From contig QJJF01000001.1 in assembly GCA_003202005.1 (NCBI GenBank), positions 899,099-963,098 on the forward strand: DNA of 64,000 nt, read 5' to 3'. This stretch comes from Williamsia faeni (GTDB lineage: Bacteria > Actinomycetota > Actinomycetes > Mycobacteriales > Mycobacteriaceae). A program made the translations under genes and the position numbers. The stretch's first letter is position 1; every line of letters starts with the position of its first letter. Under the pieces are notes generated by a model. It saw only the letters and a list, made by a program, of their open reading frames with translations. It made no database searches and was not told the origin of the DNA. This document shows positions 33,755 through 42,203 of the stretch, piece after piece.

Positions 33755-34575
33755 CGGGTGGTCCGTTCCTGCTTGGGACTGCGGACGAGTCGGTCCTTGA
33801 GTTCTCTGGTGTGCCGCCGGCTGACCGGTAACTCCACCACCGCCGCGTTCGGCTCGGGCCGGAGCTGGACAACCATGCCGGACCCGACCGTGCGGATACC
33901 GGTGACCAGCGCCAACGACACCAGGTACGAACGGTGAACCCGCAGGAATCCGGCTTGTGCCCAACGGCTTTCGAGTGCCGAAATCGGGATACGGACCAGA
34001 TGCGAACCGGTCGGGGTGTGCAGCCTGGTGTAGTCGCCTTCGGCTTCCACCCAGGACACATCCGAGCGATTGACCAGGGTGGTCGCCCCGCTCATCTCGA
34101 CCGGGATCACCTCATCGGTACCCGTGACGCCGCCGACTTCCGCAGTGACCTCCACCTCGGGCGTCTCCCGCTGCTCGACGACCCGACGGACCGCCTCGGC
34201 AAGACGTTGCGCGCGTAGCGGTTTGAGAAGATAGTCGACCGCCCCGAGATCGAACGCGGCGACGGCCCGATCGTCATGGGCGGTCACGAAGACCACGGCC
34301 GGTGGATTGGCGAAGGCCGCGAGCACCCCGGCGAGTTCGAGTCCGTCGAGACCCGGCATGTTGATGTCGAGGAACACCGCGTCGATGGAGTCCGGACGAT
34401 CCTTGATCAATCGCAGCGCGCTGGTTGCATCCCCCGCGGTCAGGACCTCCGCCACCGCGTCCTCGGCACGCAACAGATAGGCGAGTTCGTCGAGCGCCGG
34501 CCATTCGTCATCGACGGCCAGCACTGTCAGTGCCGGCCGTCTCGTCGGGGCGGAGTCCTTGGTGGTCTGTGTCAC
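33751..34575 (-). CDS. LytTR-family response regulator
   Basis: About 274 residues. A receiver domain has acidic Asp22-Asp23, phospho-acceptor Asp70 (AVFLDINMPG), and the conserved Lys in YLLKPL. A LytTR DNA-binding domain covers the C-terminal third (VSWVEAEGDYTRLHT, then FLRVHRSYLVSL). A GTG at 34611 falls inside a hairpin, so GTG 34575 is preferred. The next genes encode a membrane partner and a symporter with overlapping ends. LytS/LytTR systems such as BtsSR and YpdAB control pyruvate or other organic-acid uptake; that function is inferred here from the neighbours. The kinase is at 37668. Confidence 0.88.
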   Translation of the reverse strand: MTQTTKDSAPTRRPALTVLAVDDEWPALDELAYLLRAEDAVAEVLTAGDATSALRLIKDRPDSIDAVFLDINMPGLDGLELAGVLAAFANPPAVVFVTAHDDRAVAAFDLGAVDYLLKPLRAQRLAEAVRRVVEQRETPEVEVTAEVGGVTGTDEVIPVEMSGATTLVNRSDVSWVEAEGDYTRLHTPTGSHLVRIPISALESRWAQAGFLRVHRSYLVSLALVTGIRTVGSGMVVQLRPEPNAAVVELPVSRRHTRELKDRLVRSPKQERTTR

Positions 34576-34588
34576 AACAGGGTCTATC

Positions 34589-34611
34589 GTGCCACGGACT
34601 GTCCGTGGCAC
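34589..34611. terminator. perfect hairpin between mycofactocin-SDR gene and LytTR gene
   Basis: GTGCCACGGA and TCCGTGGCAC form a perfect 10-bp stem with a 3-base loop. It lies 3 bp past the SDR stop (minus strand). No U run follows. It separates the SDR unit from the LytTR operon. Confidence 0.6.
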
Positions 34612-34614
34612 GGA

Positions 34615-35436
34615 CTACATGGCGACACAACCGGCGTCCACCGGCAACGCGACGCCGGTGATGAATTTTGCTTTGTCGCTCACCAGCCACATGACCGCGT
34701 TCGAGACGTCTTCGGGCTCGACCCAGGGAACCGGGAGCAGGTTGCCCGCCATCGCGGTCGAGAGCCTGCCTTCGGCGTGCATTTTTGCCATGTTCTCATT
34801 CAAGATCATCGGCGTGGCGACCCCGGTGGGATGCACGGTGTTCACCCGGATGTTGTTTTCCGCGTACGCGTTTGCTGCCGACTTCATCAGCCCGACCAGG
34901 CCGTGTTTCGACGCGGCGTATGCGAAGACGGCCGCACTGCCGTCGCCACCGCGTCCGATCAAACCCTGCACCGAGCTCGTCAGGACGATCGATCCGCCGA
35001 CACCTTTGCGGATGATCGACGGCACGGTGGCCGCGATCGTGTTCCAGGCCCCGAACAGATTGGTCTCGACGATGTCGCGGTAGACCTGCTCGTTCCTCGG
35101 ATCGGTGACGCCGAGCGCGACCACACCGGCATTCGCGACAACGATGTCGATCTCGCCCAACTGCCCGATTCCGTCGGTGACAGCCGCCTCGAGGTCGGCC
35201 AGTTGCCGGACGTCAGCGGCGAACGTCGAGATCCGGCGCCCCTTTTCGGCGACCAGGCGTGCGGTCTCGGCGAGATCTTCCTTGGATGCCAACGGATATG
35301 GAATCGAGTCGATGTCGGCGCAGATGTCGATCGCGATGATGTCGGCTCCGGCTTCGGCCAAAGCGACGCAGTGACTTCGGCCCTGACCTCGTGCCGCACC
35401 CGTGACGAGCGCGACCTTGTTGTCGAGTTCACCCAT
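34615..35436 (-). CDS. mycofactocin-coupled SDR family oxidoreductase
   Basis: 273 residues, SDR with TGAARGQGRSHC, catalytic YAASK (Tyr-x-x-x-Lys) and the insertion IDICADIDSIPYPLAS, which marks the mycofactocin-coupled subfamily (TIGR03971). These enzymes hold NAD(H) tightly and pass electrons to the redox cofactor mycofactocin, usually oxidising alcohols. ATG 35436 is the family start; it overlaps the end of the NTF2-type gene by 8 bases. No mycofactocin biosynthesis genes are in the window, so they must be elsewhere. Confidence 0.9.
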   Translation of the reverse strand: MGELDNKVALVTGAARGQGRSHCVALAEAGADIIAIDICADIDSIPYPLASKEDLAETARLVAEKGRRISTFAADVRQLADLEAAVTDGIGQLGEIDIVVANAGVVALGVTDPRNEQVYRDIVETNLFGAWNTIAATVPSIIRKGVGGSIVLTSSVQGLIGRGGDGSAAVFAYAASKHGLVGLMKSAANAYAENNIRVNTVHPTGVATPMILNENMAKMHAEGRLSTAMAGNLLPVPWVEPEDVSNAVMWLVSDKAKFITGVALPVDAGCVAM

Positions 35437-35902
35437 GATGATCTGACTTCTCCTCGCGCGCGGCACGATCTGCGTCCGCGCCCTTCTTCATCGCTGCGCT
35501 GAACCAGACGTCTTCTTCCTGGAAATCGTTGGTGCGCCATCCTTCTGACGTCCGTACCAGCTTGTGGCGGTACCAGCCGCCGCAGTCACTCTTCTCGGTA
35601 TTCCCGGGCAGGATCATCGGGTTGTAGAACATCGCGCGGACCTCGGCGGTATCACCGGTGATCGCGTAGTCGATGTTGGTGATGAAATGCTGCTTCATCG
35701 GCAGCAGTTTCATCGACGCCTCCAGCCATGCCGAGATCTCCACCCGATTGCCCGTCGGACCACCCACGGCGGAGTAGTCGATGCGCGCGTCTTCGGTGTA
35801 GAGCGAACGCCACAGATCCCAGTCCTCGGAGTCGACCGCTTTGGCGTAGTTGGTCAGATGCTGCTCGATCTCCAGCCTGTCGATGACCTCTTGAATTTCC
35901 AC
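35429..35902 (-). CDS. SnoaL/NTF2-like protein
   Basis: 157 residues, cone-shaped NTF2 fold. Features: RLEIEQHLTNYAKAVDSEDWDLW (helix bundle), YTEDARIDYSAVGG and the FITNIDYAITGDTAEVRAMFYNPM sheet. Such proteins are small ligand-binding enzymes (isomerases, dehydratases, steroid or polyketide tailoring). It is translationally coupled to the mycofactocin SDR and shares the divergent promoter with the AMP ligase, so the three likely act on one hydrophobic substrate. Confidence 0.83.
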   Translation of the reverse strand: MEIQEVIDRLEIEQHLTNYAKAVDSEDWDLWRSLYTEDARIDYSAVGGPTGNRVEISAWLEASMKLLPMKQHFITNIDYAITGDTAEVRAMFYNPMILPGNTEKSDCGGWYRHKLVRTSEGWRTNDFQEEDVWFSAAMKKGADADRAAREEKSDHHG

Positions 35903-35985
35903 CCTGACAACTCCTCACCACGACGCACAGCGGATGACGGAAGGAAGGTTGCGGCCATCAGATACCGCAGACAGCGACCATCACT

Positions 35986-36001
35986 TCAATCACTTGATTG
36001 A
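35986..36001. promoter_or_regulatory. palindromic operator in the divergent promoter of the SDR/NTF2 and AMP-ligase genes
   Basis: TCAATCA-CT-TGATTGA, perfect 7-bp arms with a 2-bp spacer, in the 185-bp divergent region. It resembles a TetR-type operator. No TetR gene lies in the module, so the regulator must act from elsewhere. Confidence 0.62.
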
Positions 36002-36087
36002 TTGATAGGTATGATCTAGGACATAATTCGGCTCTGTCAAGATATGGGTCACAAGACGAGCAACAATCGGGTCGGGAGCAGCATTCG

Positions 36088-37653
36088 ATGAGACAAATCC
36101 CCAGCGAGCTGGCACAACGGTACAAGGACAACGGATGGTGGACCGATGAAACCGTCGGCGAACTGATCGGTCGCGGTCTGGCCGACCGCGGCGACCTCGC
36201 GTTCGAAGTCCATTCCGCGACGCACCCGTATACGGGAACCTTCGCCGACGTCGAGCAGGTCGCGCGCCGGCTCGCGGCCGGCCTCGCCGACCGCGGTGTC
36301 GGCGAGGGGGACGTGGTCGTCTCCCAGTTGCCAAACTGGATGGAAGCAGCCGCGACGTTCTGGGCGACCTCGCTCCTCGGCGCGGTCATCGTGCCCGTCG
36401 TCCATTTCTACGGCCCCAAAGAGATGTCGCACATCATCGCCACCACCAAGCCCAAGGTGGTGATCACCGCCACGGGATTCGGGAAATTGTCGTTCGACCC
36501 CGACCTCTACCGCGACGTCCCGATCGTCGGAGTCGTGGGCCAGAACTTCGACGAGCTACTCGCCGACGAACCGATGACCGGCATCATCAAGGCCGACCCG
36601 GCCGCCCGCGCGCTGATCGCCTTCACCTCCGGGACCACCAGCAAGGCCAAAGGTGTCATCCACAGCCACCAGACCCTGGTCTGCGAGACCCGGCAGCTCG
36701 CCATGCGCTGGCCGCACGACGGGCAACCGCAGATCACCGGTGCACCCACCGGTCACTTCATCGGCATGGTGAGCGCGTTCCTGATCCCGATCCTCGAGGG
36801 TTACCCGATCCATTTGATCGACGTCTGGGATCCGGCCGTGGTGCTCCGTCTGATGACCGAACGAGGGCTGAAAGTTGGTGGTGGCGCACCATATTTCGTG
36901 ACCAGCGTGCTCGATCATCCCGACTTCACCCCTGCGCATCTGGAGTTCATGCCCTATGCCGGACTGGGTGGCGCCTCGGTGCCGTTGACATTCACGCGGA
37001 AACTCACCGACCTCGGCGTCATCGCCTACCGCTCGTACGGCAGCACCGAACATCCCTCCATCACCGGATCGAAGCCGAGCGATTCGGTCATCAAACGCAC
37101 ACAGACCGACGGCAGCGCACTCGAAGGTGTGGAACTGAAGATCGCTCCCGATGGAGAAATCCTTTCCCGCGGCCCCGACCTCTGCCTCGGATATACCGAT
37201 GACACGTTGACGGCCAAGGCTTTTGACTCCGACGGCTGGTACCACACCGGCGATATCGGAATCCTCGACGACACCGGCAGCCTGACGATCACTGATCGCA
37301 AGAACGACGTCATAATCCGTGGTGGCGAGAACATCAGCGCACAGGAAGTCGAAGAGGAGCTACTCGGTCTACCGGGTGTTGCCGAAGCAGCCGCTGTCTC
37401 AGCACCCGATGCCCGTCTCGGTGAACGCACAGCCGCGGTGTTGCGACTCCATCCGGGGGCAGCGATGCCCACGCTCGACGAATTACGGGCGCACTTCGCC
37501 ACCTCCGGTCTGGCAAAACAGAAGTGGCCCGAAGAACTTCATCAACTCGACGAATTCCCCCGGACGCCCAGCGGCAAGATCCAGAAAGCGGTCATCAGGA
37601 AGATGGTGGCCGAACTGAGCACGGTGGACGAATCAGCCACTGCAGCAACCTGA
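36088..37653 (+). CDS. AMP-dependent acyl/aryl-CoA synthetase
   Basis: 521 residues, ANL superfamily: P-loop FTSGTTSKAKG, YGSTEHPSITG, DRKNDVIIRGGENIS hinge and terminal PSGKIQKAVIRK with the catalytic Lys. Activates an organic acid to its CoA ester. GGGAG precedes ATG 36088. Divergent from the NTF2/mycofactocin-SDR pair with a shared palindrome. Together they suggest an alcohol to aldehyde to acid to acyl-CoA route. Convergent with the histidine kinase gene, only 14 bp apart. Confidence 0.88.
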   Translation: MRQIPSELAQRYKDNGWWTDETVGELIGRGLADRGDLAFEVHSATHPYTGTFADVEQVARRLAAGLADRGVGEGDVVVSQLPNWMEAAATFWATSLLGAVIVPVVHFYGPKEMSHIIATTKPKVVITATGFGKLSFDPDLYRDVPIVGVVGQNFDELLADEPMTGIIKADPAARALIAFTSGTTSKAKGVIHSHQTLVCETRQLAMRWPHDGQPQITGAPTGHFIGMVSAFLIPILEGYPIHLIDVWDPAVVLRLMTERGLKVGGGAPYFVTSVLDHPDFTPAHLEFMPYAGLGGASVPLTFTRKLTDLGVIAYRSYGSTEHPSITGSKPSDSVIKRTQTDGSALEGVELKIAPDGEILSRGPDLCLGYTDDTLTAKAFDSDGWYHTGDIGILDDTGSLTITDRKNDVIIRGGENISAQEVEEELLGLPGVAEAAAVSAPDARLGERTAAVLRLHPGAAMPTLDELRAHFATSGLAKQKWPEELHQLDEFPRTPSGKIQKAVIRKMVAELSTVDESATAAT

Positions 37654-37667
37654 TTCGAATTCGACTC

Positions 37668-38873
37668 TCACACCGAGACACCCGGCCGGAACTTGGGTAC
37701 GCGCATGCTGACCTTGGTTCCGGCGCCGGGCGCGGTTTCGACCACCAGTCCGTAGTCGTTGCCGAATGCGGCCCGTAACCGATCATCGACGTTGGCCAGA
37801 CCGACATGAGCGCTCTCGGTGGCGCTAGGTCCGCCGGCACCGGTGACGATCGCGTCGAGATCACCGGATCGCAGGAGTTCCGGATCCATCCCGACGCCGT
37901 CGTCCTCGACACTGATCACACAGTCCGTACCCTCGTCGGCCGCGATGATGGTGACCGTCCCACCCTCGGGCTTGCTCGAAATACCGTGGCGCACCGCATT
38001 TTCCACCAGCGGCTGCAACGCCAGGAACGGCAGGACCACGTTGAGGACCTCGGGTGCGACCTGCAGTTTGACCGCCAGTGAGCCGCCGAAGCGGGCCCGT
38101 TCCAGGGTCAGGTATCGGTCGATGTTGCGCAGTTCATCTGCCAGCAGCGTGTATTCGCCGGCCGCCCGGAAGGAGTAGCGGGTGAAGTCGGCGAACTCGA
38201 GGATGAGCTCACGGGCCTGATCGGGGTCGGTCCGCACAAACGACGCCACGGTTCCCAGGGCGTTGTAGATGAAGTGCGGACTGATCTGGGCCCGCAGCGC
38301 ACGGACCTCGGCACGGTCCAGTCGGGCCCGGGATGCGTCGAGTTCGGCCAGCTCGATCTGGCTGCCCGCGTAATTGGCCACCTCGGTGATCGCAGACAAC
38401 ATGCCCGGGCCCGGCCTGGTCCTGGTGACCACACCGATCACACCCACCGACCCGGCGCCGTCCACCAGCATCGGCTGCACGATCAGCGCCCGGATACCCG
38501 GTTCATCGAGATCAGCGGCTTTGATGAGGATCCGGCGACCCTCCTCCGACGCCCGGACCGCCGCGTCCGCGAACCTGGTGGCAAGCCGTCCATACGATCC
38601 GGTCCATGCCAGGATCTCGCCGTCGGCGTCGGCTATCCCCAGCGCGTCGGCCGAGGTCAGGCTCCGCAGATGCGGGGCCGCCTCAGCTGCCGAGCCGGCG
38701 TCGAGACCACGCCGCAGCGGACGGGCAGCGAGTGACGCGGTGTGCAGCGTCGCGTGGACCACCCGCTCGGCCGGTGTTGTCAGGGTCGGACGCGTCCGAA
38801 CCCGCAGTGCCACAACCGCAATCACCACCACCAGCACAGCGACGACAACAAGTGTGATCGCGATGCCCGACAT
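37668..38873 (-). CDS. LytS-type sensor histidine kinase
   Basis: 401 residues. One N-terminal helix (AITLVVVAVLVVVIAVVAL), a GAF-like sensor region at about 60-150 and a HisKA_7TM-class catalytic half: phospho-acceptor His200 in AQISPHFIYNAL, N box FLALQPLVENAVRHGI and G box DDGVGMD. This is the kinase class that partners LytTR regulators. The LytTR gene lies 3 kb downstream on the same strand, separated by the AMP-ligase/NTF2/SDR module; no other response regulator is present, so they are presumed partners. Confidence 0.88.
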   Translation of the reverse strand: MSGIAITLVVVAVLVVVIAVVALRVRTRPTLTTPAERVVHATLHTASLAARPLRRGLDAGSAAEAAPHLRSLTSADALGIADADGEILAWTGSYGRLATRFADAAVRASEEGRRILIKAADLDEPGIRALIVQPMLVDGAGSVGVIGVVTRTRPGPGMLSAITEVANYAGSQIELAELDASRARLDRAEVRALRAQISPHFIYNALGTVASFVRTDPDQARELILEFADFTRYSFRAAGEYTLLADELRNIDRYLTLERARFGGSLAVKLQVAPEVLNVVLPFLALQPLVENAVRHGISSKPEGGTVTIIAADEGTDCVISVEDDGVGMDPELLRSGDLDAIVTGAGGPSATESAHVGLANVDDRLRAAFGNDYGLVVETAPGAGTKVSMRVPKFRPGVSV

Positions 38874-38903
38874 CAGCGGCTCATCACGTCGTAGTGCTAC
38901 CGC

Positions 38904-39200
38904 TCAGCGATCGGCGGCGGCGTAGGTCGCCCCCGCGGCGGCCGCGGTCACGGCGATGACCGACGGCCACGCGCCGATCTTCTTGGCCAGCGGATGCGAC
39001 GCACCAAATGCGACGAGGTACCCACCCAGCAGCGATCCGGCCACCAGCGGTCCTTTGGTCCGGTACCACTGGGTGGCGCACCAGCCGCCCGCCGCAGCGA
39101 GCACGACGCCGCCGAGTTCACGCCGCCCGCTGTATCGGGCGGTGGCATATCCGCCGACGAGTCCGGCGGCAACAACAGGTGCTGTCAATGGGGTACTCAC
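38904..39200 (-). CDS. small membrane protein, unknown
   Basis: 98 residues with four Ala/Gly-rich hydrophobic segments (LTAPVVAAGLVGGYATARY, LGGVVLAAAGGW, LVAGSLLGGYLVAFGA, SVIAVTAAAAGATYA). GTG 39200 begins the hydrophobic part. It lies 30 bp upstream of the histidine kinase on the same strand and could be co-transcribed. Not a family I recognise. Confidence 0.65.
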   Translation of the reverse strand: MSTPLTAPVVAAGLVGGYATARYSGRRELGGVVLAAAGGWCATQWYRTKGPLVAGSLLGGYLVAFGASHPLAKKIGAWPSVIAVTAAAAGATYAAADR

Positions 39201-39255
39201 CCAGCCGACTCTACCGCCGTCACATTCACCGGACTCATGGCCGGCGACGCACTCA

Positions 39256-39840
39256 TCACCGGCGTCGCCACGAAGGGTCTCGGCCGGAGAGTCCCAGCAG
39301 CCGCTCGAGGTCCGAAGCATTCTCGGTCGTCGGAACCCGCGGGGCGAAAGGCTTACCCGGACCTTGGTAGTCGGGGGTCAGCATGGTCGGAGCGAAGGTC
39401 GCCGACGCTGCCGCTGCCTCGGGCGCGGGATTCCACTCCTGCCCCGTTGCCACCGCGAGATCCCATCCGTGGACGATGTACTCCCACAGGATCATCGACA
39501 TCGCCATGTCACCCGGCATCGGATTCTCGCCGAGATACAGCGGACGCTGGTCCGCACCAGAACGCACGGCCGAATCGAGTTGGTCTGCCGCCGCACGGAT
39601 CACCTCTGCGGCTTGTTCCGCCACTTGCGGAACCTGGGCTCCGCTCGCGCTTGCCCGGCCTCCGGGATCAGCGAATCCGGCAGCGAACGTGCTGAGCCAG
39701 CCGGCAACGTGGTTGCGCAGCGCAGCAACATCGAGTTCGGTGCACGGGGTGGGGGCGGTCTCGTGGCCGTCGGTATCGGCGACCACGACCGCGAGGTCGG
39801 CCAGGACTGGTTTGAGCAGATCGACAGTTGTGGTGGTCAT
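39256..39840 (-). CDS. TIGR03086-family mycothiol-dependent-like metal-binding protein
   Basis: 194 residues related to the DinB/maleylpyruvate isomerase N-terminal fold. The pattern PTPCTELDVAALRNHVAGWL, then ILWEYIVHGWDLAVATGQ with its His, matches TIGR03086 proteins, thought to bind a metal through His residues and to use mycothiol. ATG 39840 is chosen as it gives the family start (MTTTTVDLL). The exact reaction is unknown. Confidence 0.8.
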   Translation of the reverse strand: MTTTTVDLLKPVLADLAVVVADTDGHETAPTPCTELDVAALRNHVAGWLSTFAAGFADPGGRASASGAQVPQVAEQAAEVIRAAADQLDSAVRSGADQRPLYLGENPMPGDMAMSMILWEYIVHGWDLAVATGQEWNPAPEAAAASATFAPTMLTPDYQGPGKPFAPRVPTTENASDLERLLGLSGRDPSWRRR

Positions 39841-39911
39841 GCCATCGAGTGTTCTCCCGATCATCGGCCGCGTCTTGAAAAAACGCGACAACTCGGGTCG
39901 ATGAGTACCCT

Positions 39912-40475
39912 TCAGCGCCACTCCAGGTCGTCAGTGCCACGATGCCCCTGCGCATCGCTCTCGGATGACACACCCTTAGAACCTCGATGCAACCGGAGTA
40001 GGCCGCCGCGGTTCTGTACTGGCGGGATACGCGCGGACCGTCCTGCAGCGGCGCCACGGCCGAAAATCACAGCGATCGCGATCATGCAGACGCCTGCAGC
40101 GAAATGCATCCAGTCGTCGGCTGAATTGACAGGGATGAAGTTGGCACCGGACTGGTTGTCGACAACCAGCCCGTGCACCCACAACACGAGACAGATCGAG
40201 CCGCCGGCAAGCAAATACAGTCGCGCTCCGGTCGCGGTTCTGGAAAGTACGATGCCGACGACACCCAAGATCAAGTGGACGACGTTGTTCAGGCATGACA
40301 CCTGGAAGACGCCCACCAGCTCCGCGCTTGAGTAATGCCCTGCGAAATAGAGGGTCTCGTAGTTGGTCGTGATCCCGGGGACGAACCCGAGGCAACCGAC
40401 AACAACGAAGGCCACGGCTACGACCAACGCGGCGATCTGTACCTCGGTGCGAGTTGTCCTTCGGGAAATGATCAT
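39912..40475 (-). CDS. DUF4383 membrane protein
   Basis: 187 residues, four helices: IAALVVAVAFVVVGCLGFV, FQVSCLNNVVHLILGVVGIVL, LYLLAGGSICLVLWVHGLVV and DDWMHFAAGVCMIAIAVIFG. The NNVVHLILGVVGI and DDWMHF segments are typical of DUF4383. The C-terminal tail is hydrophilic. Possibly stress-related; function unknown. Confidence 0.82.
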   Translation of the reverse strand: MIISRRTTRTEVQIAALVVAVAFVVVGCLGFVPGITTNYETLYFAGHYSSAELVGVFQVSCLNNVVHLILGVVGIVLSRTATGARLYLLAGGSICLVLWVHGLVVDNQSGANFIPVNSADDWMHFAAGVCMIAIAVIFGRGAAAGRSARIPPVQNRGGLLRLHRGSKGVSSESDAQGHRGTDDLEWR

Positions 40476-40681
40476 GAACAGACCTTCCAGAAACGCGAGG
40501 ACTGGCGACCCCGACCGCCGCCGGGTGCTGGCGATGGAGTCCCCATTTGCGGACAGTTCAAACCCGCTAACTCCGGCGCTTCACATGCGCCTTTTGCCTG
40601 GTTACACCGGTGTCGCCAGGGCCGTTCTTCGTCGTGTTAGTTTGTCGAGGCCCAATCCATCGAACCGAAGGCGAGAGCTTC

Positions 40682-42157
40682 ATGAGTGGTCTTGGTCCGG
40701 TATTGGTACCCGATGAAACGTGCTGGAAGATCGCGCAGGCCGATCGACTCGCGGTCATCGTCGACGCGGCCGACTACTTCCGGCATGCCAAGGCCGCAAT
40801 GCTGCAAGCGCGGAGTCGGATCATCCTGATCGGCTGGGATTTCGACACCAGGATCAAGTTCGAACCGGAAGGCGAGACCCTGGACGGTCCCAACGACCTC
40901 GGGACCTTCTTGAAGTGGCTGCCCGAGAACCGTCCGGGACTCGAGATCAACCTGCTCAAATGGAGTCTGGGCGCGTTTGCCGCGATCGCCCGCGGCATGG
41001 CACCGGTGTTCATCCAGAATTGGTTCAACGCCAAGGAACTGCACTTCGAGATCGATCTGGCGCATCCCGTTGGTGCCGCACATCATCAGAAGATCATTGT
41101 CATCGATGATCAGATCGCCTTCTGCGGCGGCATCGACATGACCGTCGACCGGTGGGACACCTCCGACCATGCTGACCGAAACACCTACCGCACCAAGCCC
41201 AACGGCAATTCCTACGGTCCCTGGCATGACGCCACCACTGCGGTCGACGGAGCCGCTGCGCGTGCGGTCGGACAGATTGCCCGCGCCCGGTGGCACGCCG
41301 CGACCGGACAGGAACTCGCCCCGGTCACCGACATCTCCGAGCACTACTGGCCGCCGGGATTGGAACCGACGATGCAGGCGGTGGATGTGGCGGTCGCCCG
41401 CACCCTGCCCGAGATACCCGGCCGCGAAGAGGTACGAGAGATCGAATCCCTCTATCTCGCAGCGATAGCCGCTGCACAGCGCTACCTGTACATCGAGAGC
41501 CAGTACCTGGCGGCCCGCACGATCGCCGACGCACTGGCGAAACGACTCGGCGAACCCGACGGACCCGAAATCGTGCTCGTCTTGCCCCGTCACGCCGACG
41601 GATGGCTGGAGATGCAGGCGATGGACGGAGCCCGCCACAGCCTGCTCCAATTCTTATGGAAGGCCGACACCCACAACCGTTTCCGGGCCTACCACCCGGT
41701 AACTGCCAGTGGTGAACCGATTTACGTACACGCCAAGGTCCTGGTCATGGACGACCGGCTGCTGCGGGTCGGATCGTCCAATCTCAACAACCGGTCGATG
41801 GGCTTCGACAGCGAGTGCGACCTCGCCGTCGAGATCGCCGCCGACCTTCCTGTGACCGATGACCATCGCACCGCGATCCGTGGTGTCCGGAATCGTCTGC
41901 TGAGTGAACATCTCGACGTCGGGATCGATGACCTCCAAGCAGCGATCGACGAACACTCCTCGCTCACCGCCGCCATCGACACCCTGAACGACAAGGGCAA
42001 AACCCTCGTCGAGTTCGATCGAGACATCATCGACGGGGAGGACAGTCCCCTCGCCGAGAACGAACTCATGGATCCCGAACAGGTCCGGACTTCGTTGCTG
42101 GAGAAGTCATATCGGAGGGTCGCCGGCCGGAGGCAGCTCCGGCCGGCAGTCCGCTGA
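40682..42157 (+). CDS. phospholipase D-like protein (two HKD motifs)
   Basis: 491 residues. Two complete HxK(x)4D motifs: HQKIIVID (first lobe) and HAKVLVMD (second), each followed by GG/SSN segments (FCGGID, VGSSNLNNRSMG). The family hydrolyses or transfers phosphatidyl groups (phospholipase D, cardiolipin synthase). No transmembrane helix is clear, unlike cardiolipin synthases, so a cytoplasmic or peripheral phospholipase D is favoured. ATG 40682 is the start. Confidence 0.88.
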   Translation: MSGLGPVLVPDETCWKIAQADRLAVIVDAADYFRHAKAAMLQARSRIILIGWDFDTRIKFEPEGETLDGPNDLGTFLKWLPENRPGLEINLLKWSLGAFAAIARGMAPVFIQNWFNAKELHFEIDLAHPVGAAHHQKIIVIDDQIAFCGGIDMTVDRWDTSDHADRNTYRTKPNGNSYGPWHDATTAVDGAAARAVGQIARARWHAATGQELAPVTDISEHYWPPGLEPTMQAVDVAVARTLPEIPGREEVREIESLYLAAIAAAQRYLYIESQYLAARTIADALAKRLGEPDGPEIVLVLPRHADGWLEMQAMDGARHSLLQFLWKADTHNRFRAYHPVTASGEPIYVHAKVLVMDDRLLRVGSSNLNNRSMGFDSECDLAVEIAADLPVTDDHRTAIRGVRNRLLSEHLDVGIDDLQAAIDEHSSLTAAIDTLNDKGKTLVEFDRDIIDGEDSPLAENELMDPEQVRTSLLEKSYRRVAGRRQLRPAVR

Positions 42158-42203
42158 AACCCTTCGCCAGGACTACGTGATCGCTGATGCGACGGCGCGT
42201 GGG

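Noticed and set aside
34575-34611. GTG 34611 as the LytTR start
   Set aside because: It lies within a perfect hairpin right after the SDR gene and would make the added N-terminus part of that structure.
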